A stretch of 64,000 nt of DNA. Origin: Candidatus Kapaibacterium sp. GTDB taxonomy: Bacteria > Bacteroidota > Ignavibacteria > Kapaibacteriales > NICIL-2. Under the pieces are notes generated by a model. That model saw only the letters and a program-made list of their open reading frames with translations. It did no database searches and was not told the origin of the DNA. Where the stretch lies: assembly GCA_025055755.1 (NCBI GenBank), contig JANWWF010000001.1, positions 347,377 to 411,376 on the forward strand, given 5' to 3'. Positions 55,753-64,000 of this stretch are shown one piece after another; within the stretch, counting starts at the first letter, position 1, and each line of letters opens with the position of its first letter. The position numbers and the translations under genes are program-made.

Positions 55753-57162
55753 CAATGTCGGATGCTTCGGAATAAGCAGCGATGCGATATCTTGGAATGA
55801 CAACCCTATTTCCCATCGCCCATTCCATAGGGTGATCTGTACAGAAATCGGTACAGACCAGATCGTCAACGTACCAAAGCGAATGCCACCACTGATAAGC
55901 ACAATGTCGCTAATGGAGTAGCGGGTACCAATACTAAGGGTCAATGGAGGTGCTGCCGGGGCAGAAGGGCGAAGAGGAATTGTTGCTTCGACGCCTATAT
56001 CACGCTCGACCCCAATCGAGTGGCTTAGTCCCAGACGTAATCGCATTGGTAGCAGGGTCCGTACCGAGGGTAGCCCGGTCCACTTGAAATATCCTCCTTC
56101 ACCAGTAATGTTTTGCGCCTCAGCAAAAAGGTCGAAGCTGGAAAAACCTGTTGTTATCATCCCATTGAGCACTGTGTCTAATGCTGCAAAAACATTGCCA
56201 TCCCAAAGAACAGAGCCCATGTCGAGCACTGCAATTGCTGCTCTCCACCGCTGCTGAAATACTACGGTGACTCCTCCATCGACACCATACCCCCTGCCGA
56301 CGGGGATTAGCCCACTTCCTTGCCGCAGAGATGGGGTTGTTGCTTTGCCATAGTTAACATCAAAAAATGGAGAAATCGCCGAACGCGCAGTCATAACGCG
56401 ATTGTCAATCCGCCCATCAAGCATAATATAGCCTTCGATGTAGCGTACTGCCAAGCCAGCATAGCACCGAATACTTCGATCATCGTAGAGCTGCAGTCCA
56501 TATCCCAGAGCATAATCACGGAGCCAGTTCACTCCAAGACGGCTTGAATCAAAAAGTGTCGAATAGTACTGGGGACGCCGGGCATACCCCACGGTATCTC
56601 CGCGCCAATTCACCCCAAGAGAATCAAAGTACGAATCCAACCTCCCTAAGAACACAATACGGGAAAGCATTGAATTGAAGCGCAGCATCGCGTTGATTCG
56701 ATCCCGAATCCCTATTCCAATGCCTCCCCAACCAGCGGCACTTTGAAATGCTCCTGCAAACAGTTGAACATCAAAGTTAAACGCAACTCCCCTGCCAGCA
56801 AAATCACGTGCATAGCGGTATTTGTCTTCCATGCTCAAACGTTGTTGCTCAAACCGCAAAACCATTGCAGCAACTTGCGCAAATCGGAGAGCATCGGAGG
56901 AAAAACTTGCCCCTGCTTCCAGTAGTCCGAAACTCCACTGGCGAGCAAGGCGGTATTTGCCATATTCCATCGGAGAACCAAGGGAGAAGGTTACTGTTTG
57001 TGGCACAAATCCCAAGTTTGCTGGATTTACCCATAATGCCTGATAATCTGTCGCAACAGTGGGACCAAGAAGAATTGCCCCCGTCCGAGGCGCATCACTG
57101 AGCTCAAGCTGCGCAAAAGCCGTTGTTACAAGAAGAACACCCAGTACACCTTTCTGCATCAC
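55717..57162 (-). CDS. Predicted outer-membrane beta-barrel protein
   Basis: A 481-residue exported protein with a short signal peptide (GVLGVLLVTTAFAQ) and a body of amphipathic strands and glycine-rich turns. The N-terminus TDYQALWVNPANLGF is typical of FadL-like/DUF5723-type Bacteroidota barrels, and NRINAMLRFN, YVDGRIDN-like and GIRFGTLTIWSVPISVQI segments read as barrel strands. The last residues (LSLALLRFHF) end in an aromatic beta-signal-like strand. Function unknown. The start is in a four-base overlap with the Gfo/Idh gene. Confidence 0.75.
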   Translation of the reverse strand: MMQKGVLGVLLVTTAFAQLELSDAPRTGAILLGPTVATDYQALWVNPANLGFVPQTVTFSLGSPMEYGKYRLARQWSFGLLEAGASFSSDALRFAQVAAMVLRFEQQRLSMEDKYRYARDFAGRGVAFNFDVQLFAGAFQSAAGWGGIGIGIRDRINAMLRFNSMLSRIVFLGRLDSYFDSLGVNWRGDTVGYARRPQYYSTLFDSSRLGVNWLRDYALGYGLQLYDDRSIRCYAGLAVRYIEGYIMLDGRIDNRVMTARSAISPFFDVNYGKATTPSLRQGSGLIPVGRGYGVDGGVTVVFQQRWRAAIAVLDMGSVLWDGNVFAALDTVLNGMITTGFSSFDLFAEAQNITGEGGYFKWTGLPSVRTLLPMRLRLGLSHSIGVERDIGVEATIPLRPSAPAAPPLTLSIGTRYSISDIVLISGGIRFGTLTIWSVPISVQITLWNGRWEIGLSFQDIASLLIPKHPTLSLSLALLRFHF

Positions 57163-58148
57163 TTCCGCAGAAGTGTGGGCACACGCTGAAGGATTTGCTG
57201 TTCTATCGCGGTTGCCAATTCAACAGCTGCTATGCCTTGCTCTAAGGAAACCCCTCCACTGGTTCCCTCACAAATAGCTGCAATGAATGCCCGATGCTCT
57301 TCAGCAATAGCATTAGTGGGGTTGAGATGCGGATGCTCGCACACAATTGTCTTTGTTGGCATGCCTGGTGATAGAGTAGAAATATTGGCAGGATGCTCCT
57401 CTTGAATCAAGCGGTAGACTTCCAAGTCTGGTGTCACAAAATCCAGGGAGAGATATGCATTGGGCTGGAAAATGCGAAGTTTTCGCAATGGCTTCGGTGT
57501 AAGCCTCGATGCAGTCAAGTTAGCAATACATCCTTCAGCAAATTCAATGCGTGCATTGGCAATATCAATCGAATCGCTGATCACCGAAACACCGTGTGCT
57601 TCAACCCGAACAACAGGACGGCGCACAATCGCCAACACTAAGTCCAGGTCGTGAATCATAAGATCGTTGATCACGGACACGTCGGTGCCCCGCACACGAA
57701 ATGGACTAAGCCGGTGTGCCTCGATAAAGAGTGGCTGTTCGATAAAGCGTTGTGCCTCGACAAAGGCAGCATTGAATCGCTCGACATGCCCTACGTGCAC
57801 AACTGTGCCAGCACGACGGGCAGCCTCTGCAATAGCTTTCGCTTCTGCAACGGTTGCAGCAACAGGCTTTTCGAGCAAGACATGCTTGCCGAAAGCCAGA
57901 GCCTGGCAGCTAACCTCGGCGTGGAAGCGTGTTGGGACCGCAATTGTAACCGCATCGCTCAAATCGAGTGCCTCCTCCAGCGAGGAAAAAGCTCGGACAT
58001 TGAGCTCCTGTGCAAGTGATGCAGCACAAGAAGCGACAATATCGTACACCCCAACAAGGCTTGCTTTCTCGCACTGGCGCCATAGCCGCGCGTGAATACT
58101 CCCAAGATAGCCGCACCCAATTACACTAATGCGGAGGGCTTTCATCAC
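57159..58148 (-). CDS. Gfo/Idh/MocA family NAD(P)-dependent oxidoreductase
   Basis: A 329-residue dehydrogenase with an N-terminal Rossmann fold (ISVIGCGYLGSIHARLW, DAVTIAVPTRFH, KHVLLEKPVAATVAEA) and a C-terminal alpha/beta domain with VINDLMIHDLDLVLAIV (HDLD catalytic-region motif) and HRAFIAAICEG. Such enzymes act on sugars, inositols and nucleotide sugars; the substrate cannot be read. EKP is the catalytic Lys region. It overlaps xer upstream and the barrel gene downstream by four bases each. Confidence 0.88.
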   Translation of the reverse strand: MMKALRISVIGCGYLGSIHARLWRQCEKASLVGVYDIVASCAASLAQELNVRAFSSLEEALDLSDAVTIAVPTRFHAEVSCQALAFGKHVLLEKPVAATVAEAKAIAEAARRAGTVVHVGHVERFNAAFVEAQRFIEQPLFIEAHRLSPFRVRGTDVSVINDLMIHDLDLVLAIVRRPVVRVEAHGVSVISDSIDIANARIEFAEGCIANLTASRLTPKPLRKLRIFQPNAYLSLDFVTPDLEVYRLIQEEHPANISTLSPGMPTKTIVCEHPHLNPTNAIAEEHRAFIAAICEGTSGGVSLEQGIAAVELATAIEQQILQRVPTLLRK

Positions 58149-59065
58149 TGAGCATCCTTTCGATTTTCTGCGCCTGCCCGGGGATGAGCTTGCTTGTACG
58201 CAGCCACAAGCCGTTCGATGGAGACATGTGTGTAGATCTGCGTTGTGCGAAGAGAGGCATGACCGAGCAGTTGCGACACCGCATGTAAATCTGCGCCGCG
58301 ATCAAGCAAGTGAGTTGCAAAGCTGTGACGAAATACATGAGGCGACCGGCGAGGCACATCGGTAAGTCCTGTGAGCAACTTCCGTATCGCTCGCCATGCT
58401 TGTGCAGGTCGTAATGGCTTTCCCCGTGGTGCAATGAATAACGCTTGCTCGAACTTATTAGCCACCAATTCTGCCCGCCGAGCCAGATAAGCGTCAATGG
58501 CTTCTAATGCACGACGAGTAAGTAATACAACTCGCTCTTTTCCTCCCTTTCCAATAACCCGAACTGATAGTGATGACCGCTCGATAGAATCAATCTTCAA
58601 GCTTAATGCCTCGCTGATGCGCATGCCACTTCCATAGAGCAGTTCAATCAACGCAGCAAGACATAATCCCCATGGTGTCGAACGGTCAATGCGTTCCAGC
58701 GCAATTTCTACTTCAGATACCCGAAGAACCGATGGAAGCGGTTTCTCGAGCTTTGGCATAGCAACCATTGAAGCGGGATTATGCTCGCACCACCCCTGAC
58801 GGCGGCAAAACTGAAAGAATGTCCGCAATGCACTCACTTTCGTTGCAATGGTGCGCTTAGCGTTACGGTGCTCGTAGAGATATGCCATGAATCCCCGCAC
58901 ATGGTTCGACGTTAGTGCATCTACCGATGGCGGTAGCTTTTCTTGCTGCTGAAGGTAACTGAAAAATTCTGTGACTGCATCGCAATATCGTCGTTGTGTA
59001 TGTGCGCGGTACCCTGCTGCGGCAAGCCATTGTGCAAATTGCTCGAACGCTGTCGTCGCATTCAT
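58145..59065 (-). CDS. Tyrosine recombinase of the XerC/XerD type
   Basis: A 306-residue site-specific recombinase, probably resolving chromosome dimers. SAM-like N-terminal core-binding domain, then catalytic residues: Arg in YGSGMRISEAL (near 149), Lys in GKGGKERVV, HxxR in HVFRHSFATHLL (near 242), a second His in LLGHASLRTTQIYTHV and Tyr near 279. Length and motifs fit Xer rather than a phage integrase, and no att sites or cargo are visible around it. Whether it is XerC or XerD cannot be told. It heads an overlapping trio with Gfo/Idh and the barrel gene. Confidence 0.92.
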   Translation of the reverse strand: MNATTAFEQFAQWLAAAGYRAHTQRRYCDAVTEFFSYLQQQEKLPPSVDALTSNHVRGFMAYLYEHRNAKRTIATKVSALRTFFQFCRRQGWCEHNPASMVAMPKLEKPLPSVLRVSEVEIALERIDRSTPWGLCLAALIELLYGSGMRISEALSLKIDSIERSSLSVRVIGKGGKERVVLLTRRALEAIDAYLARRAELVANKFEQALFIAPRGKPLRPAQAWRAIRKLLTGLTDVPRRSPHVFRHSFATHLLDRGADLHAVSQLLGHASLRTTQIYTHVSIERLVAAYKQAHPRAGAENRKDAQ

Positions 59066-59175
59066 GGATTACGAATCGTACGAAAGAAGCGATTGCAAAT
59101 TACATCACGGAGCATACGCCTGGTTAGTGACGAGTTGAGTATCTTCGTGCAGCAGAAACACCGCCACATGTCCTA

Positions 59176-60609
59176 ATGGAACAATTCTGCCACTTTATAG
59201 ACGGCAGATTTCATCCCTCCACTTCTTGGATAGATGTTACCGAACCTGCAACCGGCGCAGTATATGCTCACGTCGCACGCGGCACAGCCGATGATGTAAA
59301 CCGTGCAGTCCAGGCTGCAGAGGCTGCATTTCCCTTGTGGGCTGAGCTGCCCGCCGCAGAACGAGCAGCTTACCTGTACCGCATCGCTGATGAACTCGAA
59401 AAACGATTGGAGGAGTTCGCTCGCGCAGAATCGCAAGATCAAGGTAAGCCTATTGCTCTTGCTCGCTCGTTGGACATACCACGCTCCATAGCCAACCTAC
59501 GTTTTTTTGCTGCAGCTGCGCTGCACGTATCAACAGAGGCGCATCCTGCGCCAGGAATGCTCAATTACACTCTTCGGCAACCAGTAGGTGTGGTAGGCTG
59601 CATCTCGCCGTGGAACTTGCCACTGTACCTATTCACCTGGAAAATTGCACCTGCTATAGCGTTTGGCAATACTGTGGTGGCAAAGCCTTCTGAACTTACC
59701 CCTCGTACTGCCACGATGTTTGCTGCTTTGTGCAAGGAGTGTGCGTTGCCCGCAGGCGTTCTCAACGTCGTACACGGCTATGGAAGCGAAGTAGGTGCTG
59801 CCATTGTAGAGCATCCACGAATCCGTGCTATCTCTTTTACCGGTAGCACAACAACGGGTGAGTACATCGCTCGAACTGCAGGACCACACTTCAAAAAGCT
59901 CTCGTTAGAACTTGGAGGAAAAAATCCGACAATTATCTTCGCTGATGCAGACCTGGAAACTGCCCTCCCGACAATTGTACGAGCAGGATTTCTCAACCAA
60001 GGGGAAATTTGCTTGTGTGGATCGCGGGTGCTCGTCGAACGCAGTATTTATGACACTTTCGTAGAGCGTTTTTGCGAAAAGGTACGGTCTCTGCGCGTTG
60101 GAGATCCACTTGATGAACATACCGAGATTGGTGCATTGGTCTCCGAAGCACACTACCACAAAGTTCTCAATGCTATTGCTAATGCAGAGCGTGACGGAGG
60201 ACAAATTTTGGTCGGTGGCAAGCCTGCATATGTAGATGGCCGCTGCAAGAATGGCTGGTTTGTCGAGCCAACGGTCATTGTTGGACTGAAGCCATCGTGC
60301 GCTGCCAATCAGGAGGAAATTTTTGGTCCCGTGGTCACAATACTCCCCTTCGACGACGAGGAAGAAGCTATTCGTATCGCAAACAGCGTCCGCTATGGTC
60401 TTGCTGCAAGCATTTGGACACAAAATCTCCGCCGTGCGCATGCAGTCGCTGCCCAGATTGAGTGTGGTGTAGTGTGGGTCAATTGCTGGATGCTCCGTGA
60501 CCTCCGCACCCCATTTGGTGGCATCAAAGCCAGCGGGATTGGGCGTGAAGGAGGGTGGGAAGCATACCGCTTCTTTACAGAGGCAAAAAATGTGTGCATC
60601 AAGTTGTAA
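59176..60609 (+). CDS. Aldehyde dehydrogenase, 2-aminomuconate/2-hydroxymuconate semialdehyde type
   Basis: A 477-residue NAD-dependent aldehyde dehydrogenase. Core motifs: ISPWNLPLYLFTWKIAPA, the oxyanion/NAD region FTGSTTTGEYIA, catalytic Glu in LELGGKNPTIIFADAD, catalytic Cys in NQGEICLCGSR (Cys near 280) and EIFGPVV. The GEICLCGSR active site and the ending WMLRDLRTPFGGIKASGIGREGG fit the ALDH8-like group that oxidises 2-aminomuconate or 2-hydroxymuconate semialdehyde. An aminomuconate-deaminase-like RidA gene lies downstream. Substrate assignment is inference from these motifs and neighbours. Confidence 0.85.
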   Translation: MEQFCHFIDGRFHPSTSWIDVTEPATGAVYAHVARGTADDVNRAVQAAEAAFPLWAELPAAERAAYLYRIADELEKRLEEFARAESQDQGKPIALARSLDIPRSIANLRFFAAAALHVSTEAHPAPGMLNYTLRQPVGVVGCISPWNLPLYLFTWKIAPAIAFGNTVVAKPSELTPRTATMFAALCKECALPAGVLNVVHGYGSEVGAAIVEHPRIRAISFTGSTTTGEYIARTAGPHFKKLSLELGGKNPTIIFADADLETALPTIVRAGFLNQGEICLCGSRVLVERSIYDTFVERFCEKVRSLRVGDPLDEHTEIGALVSEAHYHKVLNAIANAERDGGQILVGGKPAYVDGRCKNGWFVEPTVIVGLKPSCAANQEEIFGPVVTILPFDDEEEAIRIANSVRYGLAASIWTQNLRRAHAVAAQIECGVVWVNCWMLRDLRTPFGGIKASGIGREGGWEAYRFFTEAKNVCIKL

Positions 60610-60628
60610 CATCACGGAGTGATACCCG

Positions 60629-62731
60629 ATGATAGTCATTCGATTCCTTGTTCTACTCTTGGCATGCATACTCCCCCCAACAGGAGAAGCACAGTGGCAA
60701 CTACTTTCACGCAAAGAAGGGGCAGACGTTCACAAGATTTACAGCAGCCCTTCCGGTGCAGTGTATGTTCAACTTGCCAGCGGCATGAAGATATTCCGTT
60801 CCTACGATGGAGGGATCTCATGGGTTGAATTGTCTCTCCCTGTCAGTGGCGGGATAGGATACTTTGCTCCCTGTGCCGATACTTTGGGATTGGAAGCGCT
60901 CGTCTTTGTCACCAAGAACACGTTCTATCGTTCCACAGACTATGGACGATCATGGCAGGAAATTGCTCCTCCATTGCTGCTCTCTCCTGAAGAAAACATC
61001 GTAGACTTAATCGGAACACGATTCGGGAAACTGGTGATTCTTGTGCAAACAGCAACGGGAGTTGCGGTTGCTATCTCACGAGATCAGGGAAATACCGCTT
61101 CTCGTGTCGGCGAGCTTCCAGCAGGAACGTGGCATGTGTACCAAGCTCATGACTCATCGCTGTATTGCTATGGAAACGGTCTCTACCACATTGATTGGCA
61201 TCGTCTCAGCATACAGCGGCGCTCATCGGCACAGTTTGAAGCCCTCTGCTCTGCACAAGAGTATAGCGGCGGAGCAGTCGAACTATGGGCTGCGCAAAAT
61301 GCTGCTCTGGTTCGCTCAACCGATAGGGGAAACACCTGGGTCAACGCCATGACTGGCATTCTAACGCCACTGGCAACACCATTGTTGATTTCCACGCATA
61401 GTGGAACACTTTTCTGCCTTACACAGAATTCTTCCGGCGACAGTACCTACGTTTACCGTCGCTTTGCTGGTGGAGCAGCATGGTCATTGGTTGCGCGCGG
61501 GGCCTTTCGTGCAAAAGATGCGATCGCTCTGCCTAATGGTACACTCCTTGTTGCTACCCAACGGGGGGTATTTAGCTCGGAAGAAAGCGGTGTGTTTTGG
61601 TCAAATTCCTCAAGCGGCATTCAGGGCATCGGTCTTGTGTGTGCCGCGTATGAGCCAAGCGGGTTGCTGATTGCTGTTGGAACTACGGGAGAGCTTTACC
61701 GCTCCGTCAATCATGGATTGAGCTGGACAACTGTCGCCTCTTTTCCCGGCAACACGACTGTAACTGATATTTTGATTGCTCCACTGGGAACGATTGTTGT
61801 TGGCACCAGCAACGGTCTGTGGTGGTCTATTGATGGAGGGGCTCAGTTTCAACGCTGCTCTACCACCAGTGGACCAATTACAGAACCAATTGTAAGCGTC
61901 GCTGCATTCAAAGGAGCATTGGTAGCTGCTACTTCTGGTGGCGCTTACATGACGCTTGATAACAGAACATGGACCGCTGTTTCTGTTCCGCTTCCAATCA
62001 ATGAAACAATCGTCGCAGTTCGAGCTAATGATTCGATTGCGGTCATTGCAACAACACGCTCAATCCATGGAGTTGAAAGACTTGTCCCACTTTCCCTTCG
62101 GACATTTGGTACACTTGGTGGTACGATTCTCCGCTGCGACATCGCTGATGACGGTACAATCGGTGTGATGTATGATTCCAGCGGTACGATTGTGTACGCA
62201 CGGCTAAGCCGCGATGGTAGCTCACGTACCATCGTACCACTTCCCCGAATGGTATTGCAAGGCTTTGCACTGACCCGCGGTGGTCATGCATGGATTGCAG
62301 GGAAAGAATTGAATGGCTGCTATAGCATCAGCAGGCAAGGGATCACTGCCATACACGACACAACCATCCCTGAGCCCGTTCTCTTTTTGCGACGGCAGCG
62401 GTCAGGCGACCTGCTTGCAGCTACTGCATATGGAGCTGTATATCGCATGGCGGCAGATTCAATTCTCTCTGTCGAAAGTGGGGATCTCAACGGGGTCACG
62501 ATAGCTCCTAATCCTGTGCGCAACGCATTAGTGGTTAGTAGCAACTCGGTTGACACTATATTCGAATGTTCGCTCGTTGGCCCATGGGGTGAAACCATAG
62601 CATCAGTAGTACCTATGCTTGGTAGCCCGGTCGTTGTACTGAATGTCGAATCAGTACCAAGTGGTTGGTACTTTGTACGCGTGCGTACAATGCACGGTAC
62701 TTTCACTAAACCCGTTGTTATTGTCCGGTAA
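60629..62731 (+). CDS. Secreted BNR/Ycf48-like beta-propeller protein with T9SS C-terminal sorting domain
   Basis: A 700-residue exported protein: signal peptide (FLVLLLACILPPTGEAQ), then propeller repeats with Asp-box-like S/x-D-x-G-x-x-W cores, for example FRSYDGGISWVEL, YRSTDYGRSWQEI, RSTDRGNTWVNA, YRSVNHGLSWTTV and WWSIDGGAQF. The last 80 residues are a classic type-A sorting domain: VTIAPNPVRNALVVSSN, an inner ECSLVGPWGETI strand and SVPSGWYFVRVRTMHGTFTKPVVIVR. Its ligand is unknown. The gene sits inside what looks like an aromatic-degradation pair, 19 bases after the dehydrogenase and 8 before the RidA gene. Confidence 0.9.
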   Translation: MIVIRFLVLLLACILPPTGEAQWQLLSRKEGADVHKIYSSPSGAVYVQLASGMKIFRSYDGGISWVELSLPVSGGIGYFAPCADTLGLEALVFVTKNTFYRSTDYGRSWQEIAPPLLLSPEENIVDLIGTRFGKLVILVQTATGVAVAISRDQGNTASRVGELPAGTWHVYQAHDSSLYCYGNGLYHIDWHRLSIQRRSSAQFEALCSAQEYSGGAVELWAAQNAALVRSTDRGNTWVNAMTGILTPLATPLLISTHSGTLFCLTQNSSGDSTYVYRRFAGGAAWSLVARGAFRAKDAIALPNGTLLVATQRGVFSSEESGVFWSNSSSGIQGIGLVCAAYEPSGLLIAVGTTGELYRSVNHGLSWTTVASFPGNTTVTDILIAPLGTIVVGTSNGLWWSIDGGAQFQRCSTTSGPITEPIVSVAAFKGALVAATSGGAYMTLDNRTWTAVSVPLPINETIVAVRANDSIAVIATTRSIHGVERLVPLSLRTFGTLGGTILRCDIADDGTIGVMYDSSGTIVYARLSRDGSSRTIVPLPRMVLQGFALTRGGHAWIAGKELNGCYSISRQGITAIHDTTIPEPVLFLRRQRSGDLLAATAYGAVYRMAADSILSVESGDLNGVTIAPNPVRNALVVSSNSVDTIFECSLVGPWGETIASVVPMLGSPVVVLNVESVPSGWYFVRVRTMHGTFTKPVVIVR

Positions 62732-62739
62732 CATAGCCG

Positions 62740-63162
62740 ATGAACTCCGCCGTCACCAGTGATCGTGCTCCTCGTCCGGTCGGTGCATATCCACATGCAC
62801 GGCGTGTAGGCGATTTTCTGTTTTTGTCTGGCGTTGGTCCGCGCGTGCCAGGGACGAACGAAATACCTGGCAATCGGTACGACGACCACGGAAATGTTAT
62901 CGAGTATGACATTGTCGCACAAACGCTATCTGTATTCAACAACGTCCGCACTATACTCGAGGAAGCAGGAGCACGATGGGAAGACATTGTGGACGTAACG
63001 GTATTTCTGACGAACATGCGGCGCGACTTTGCCACCTTCAACAAATTGTGGGCTGAGCACTTCCACGGTGTCAATGCATGCCGCACCACAATCGAAGTAG
63101 GCGCGCTACCAACCCCAATTGCTGTTGAACTCAAAGTGATTGCATATGTCGGCTCGCGGTAA
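62740..63162 (+). CDS. RidA-family protein, 2-aminomuconate deaminase type
   Basis: A 140-residue RidA-fold enamine/imine deaminase. The opening RAPRPVGAYPHARRVGDFLFLSG with VPGNRYDDHG-like insert and the middle WEDIVDVTVFLTNMRRDFATFN match the 2-aminomuconate deaminase group (AmnD/NbaF-like) rather than generic RidA. The ending CRTTIEVGALPTPIAVELKVIA carries the conserved Arg and the trimer-site residues. The predicted reaction, 2-aminomuconate to 4-oxalocrotonate plus ammonia, follows the product of the upstream dehydrogenase. Substrate remains inferred. Confidence 0.85.
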   Translation: MNSAVTSDRAPRPVGAYPHARRVGDFLFLSGVGPRVPGTNEIPGNRYDDHGNVIEYDIVAQTLSVFNNVRTILEEAGARWEDIVDVTVFLTNMRRDFATFNKLWAEHFHGVNACRTTIEVGALPTPIAVELKVIAYVGSR

Positions 63163-64000
63163 CTGCGCTTTCTTGGAGTGGAAGTTGGTCTTTTTGACCG
63201 TTGTGCTTGGTGCACAAGCATGGGCACAGCCAGTTCTTTCCTACTTGCTACCCGACATTGGTGCACCGGGGATGGCAGTATATGTGGAGTTCATCGCACC
63301 AAACAGCGCAGACATCAACGGTTCGAATTTCAGTGCAACTGATGGCATTTACCTGAACAATCCAAGCGATCCATTTCGCATTGAACTTGTACGTCCGGCC
63401 GATACGCAAAAAATCGTCTTTGGTCCCTGCATAGTGTCGTGGTACGGAAGGCTTATCAGCACTATCGCATACATAGCTCCATCAGCGACGCCAAACTCAT
63501 GGGACTGGCGACAGCTGACCCCGGAGTGGCGAATCCCTATTCGCATTCGCACGCCGAATGGAGTATCGGGTATTGACACGTTTTACATCGTTCAGCCGAC
63601 GCCTGCTGGGGATATTCGGTCGCGAACCGAAACAGTGCTCGGACGTCCACCTTTAGGTGTCCGTTCCCGCCGTGGTGCTCTTTTGTTCGATAGTTTGCTC
63701 TTGGGAGCCAATACGTACACCTTTGCCATTGACGATCCTGATGGAAATAGTGCCAACGGTAATCAGGCGTACCTGCCTGTTGTGCTCATGGCACTTGGTC
63801 CAATACGAGGAGTTTCGCCTACTCAAACACTACTGAGTGTCAACGCAAATGGAAGCGATGGTGGACCAGGCGGCGGTGGAGGCGGTGGAGAATTCTGTGA
63901 CATCAGTGGAGGGGGTAGCAATGGAGGCAACGGTTACACTGGAGGAGGACGTGGAGGAAACAACTCGCCTAATAGCTACCGTGCCGCAGGCGTAGGCAGT
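63147..64000 (+). CDS. Secreted protein with glycine-rich C-terminal region (partial, cut by right edge)
   Basis: The frame opens at an ATG inside the last codons of the RidA gene (16-base overlap) and is still open at the window end, 284 codons on. It has a signal peptide (LVFLTVVLGAQAWAQ), a beta-rich first domain with LSYLLPDIGAPGMAVYVEFIAP and NGVSGIDTFYIVQP, and from about residue 236 a glycine-rich stretch (SDGGPGGGGGGGEFC, then NGGNGYTGGGRGGN). Likely a surface or secreted protein; function unknown. The C-terminal end, where a sorting domain might be, is outside the window. Confidence 0.78.

Noticed and set aside
58145-59065. The tyrosine recombinase as an integrase of a mobile element
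   Set aside because: Length and motifs fit chromosomal Xer. It overlaps a metabolic gene, and no tRNA, repeats, att-like duplication or cargo surrounds it.

Overview
This is one gene-dense stretch of bacterial chromosome with about 55 protein genes, one tRNA and no gap over 200 bases. No phage, transposon, CRISPR array or rRNA is visible. Several features point to the Bacteroidota/Chlorobiota superphylum, possibly an uncultured lineage such as Kapabacteria or Ignavibacteria: two secreted proteins with type IX secretion (T9SS)-type C-terminal sorting domains, a GT117/DUF2723 membrane protein, a bacillithiol synthase (BshA), starts mostly lacking Shine-Dalgarno sequences, and recurring TAnnTTTG boxes upstream of operons. 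The phylum call is an inference; genus and species cannot be read from the window.

Layout, left to right. Bases 1-6566 (minus): lepA, two signal peptidases, hemW and a GT117 membrane protein cut by the left edge. 6699-11336 (plus): rplS with its own terminator, then recA-recX-glycosyltransferase-MFS. 11381-14083 (minus): sucC-lpdA. 14230-18653 (plus): a PhnD-like binding protein, a stand-alone HD protein, an inositol-phosphatase-family protein, dapF and an M20 amidohydrolase. 18650-19894 (minus): a membrane metallophosphoesterase. 20004-21576 (plus): msrB, tRNA-Phe and a thioredoxin-fold protein. 21577-29131 (minus): rsgA, a small envelope protein, nuoG-nuoH-nuoI, a LytR_C protein, rsfS and argS. 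29213-34955 (plus): a repair cluster of recJ, a Dna2-like nuclease-helicase and ruvC. 34952-37378 (minus): a Lon-family protease. 37566-39576 (plus): ECF sigma factor, anti-sigma factor and TlpA-like lipoprotein. 39634-40935 (minus): pyrimidine-nucleoside phosphorylase. 40976-44533 (plus): TrmH-type methyltransferase, rdgB, a CMD-like protein and a PBP4-type carboxypeptidase. 44520-46312 (minus): yigZ, a HicB-like protein, gcvH and a small membrane protein. 46327-55752 (plus): bshA, a giant SBBP-repeat surface protein, a TPR protein, lon and a small lipoprotein. 55717-59065 (minus): xer recombinase, Gfo/Idh oxidoreductase and a predicted outer-membrane protein. 59176-64000 (plus): an aminomuconate-semialdehyde-type dehydrogenase, a T9SS beta-propeller protein, an aminomuconate-deaminase-type RidA protein and a glycine-rich secreted protein cut by the right edge.

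Most of the window is housekeeping: translation, recombination and repair, proteolysis, complex I, the TCA cycle, and lysine/peptidoglycan precursors. The items most worth a second look are the Dna2-like protein between recJ and ruvC, the HD alarmone-hydrolase-like protein whose fourth metal ligand is alanine, the MsrB fused to a decayed MsrA-like tail, the envelope-stress sigma operon ending in a TlpA lipoprotein, the isolated nuoGHI block, and a probable tryptophan/kynurenine meta-cleavage pair split by a T9SS cargo gene. No clear-cut new defence or mobile system was found.
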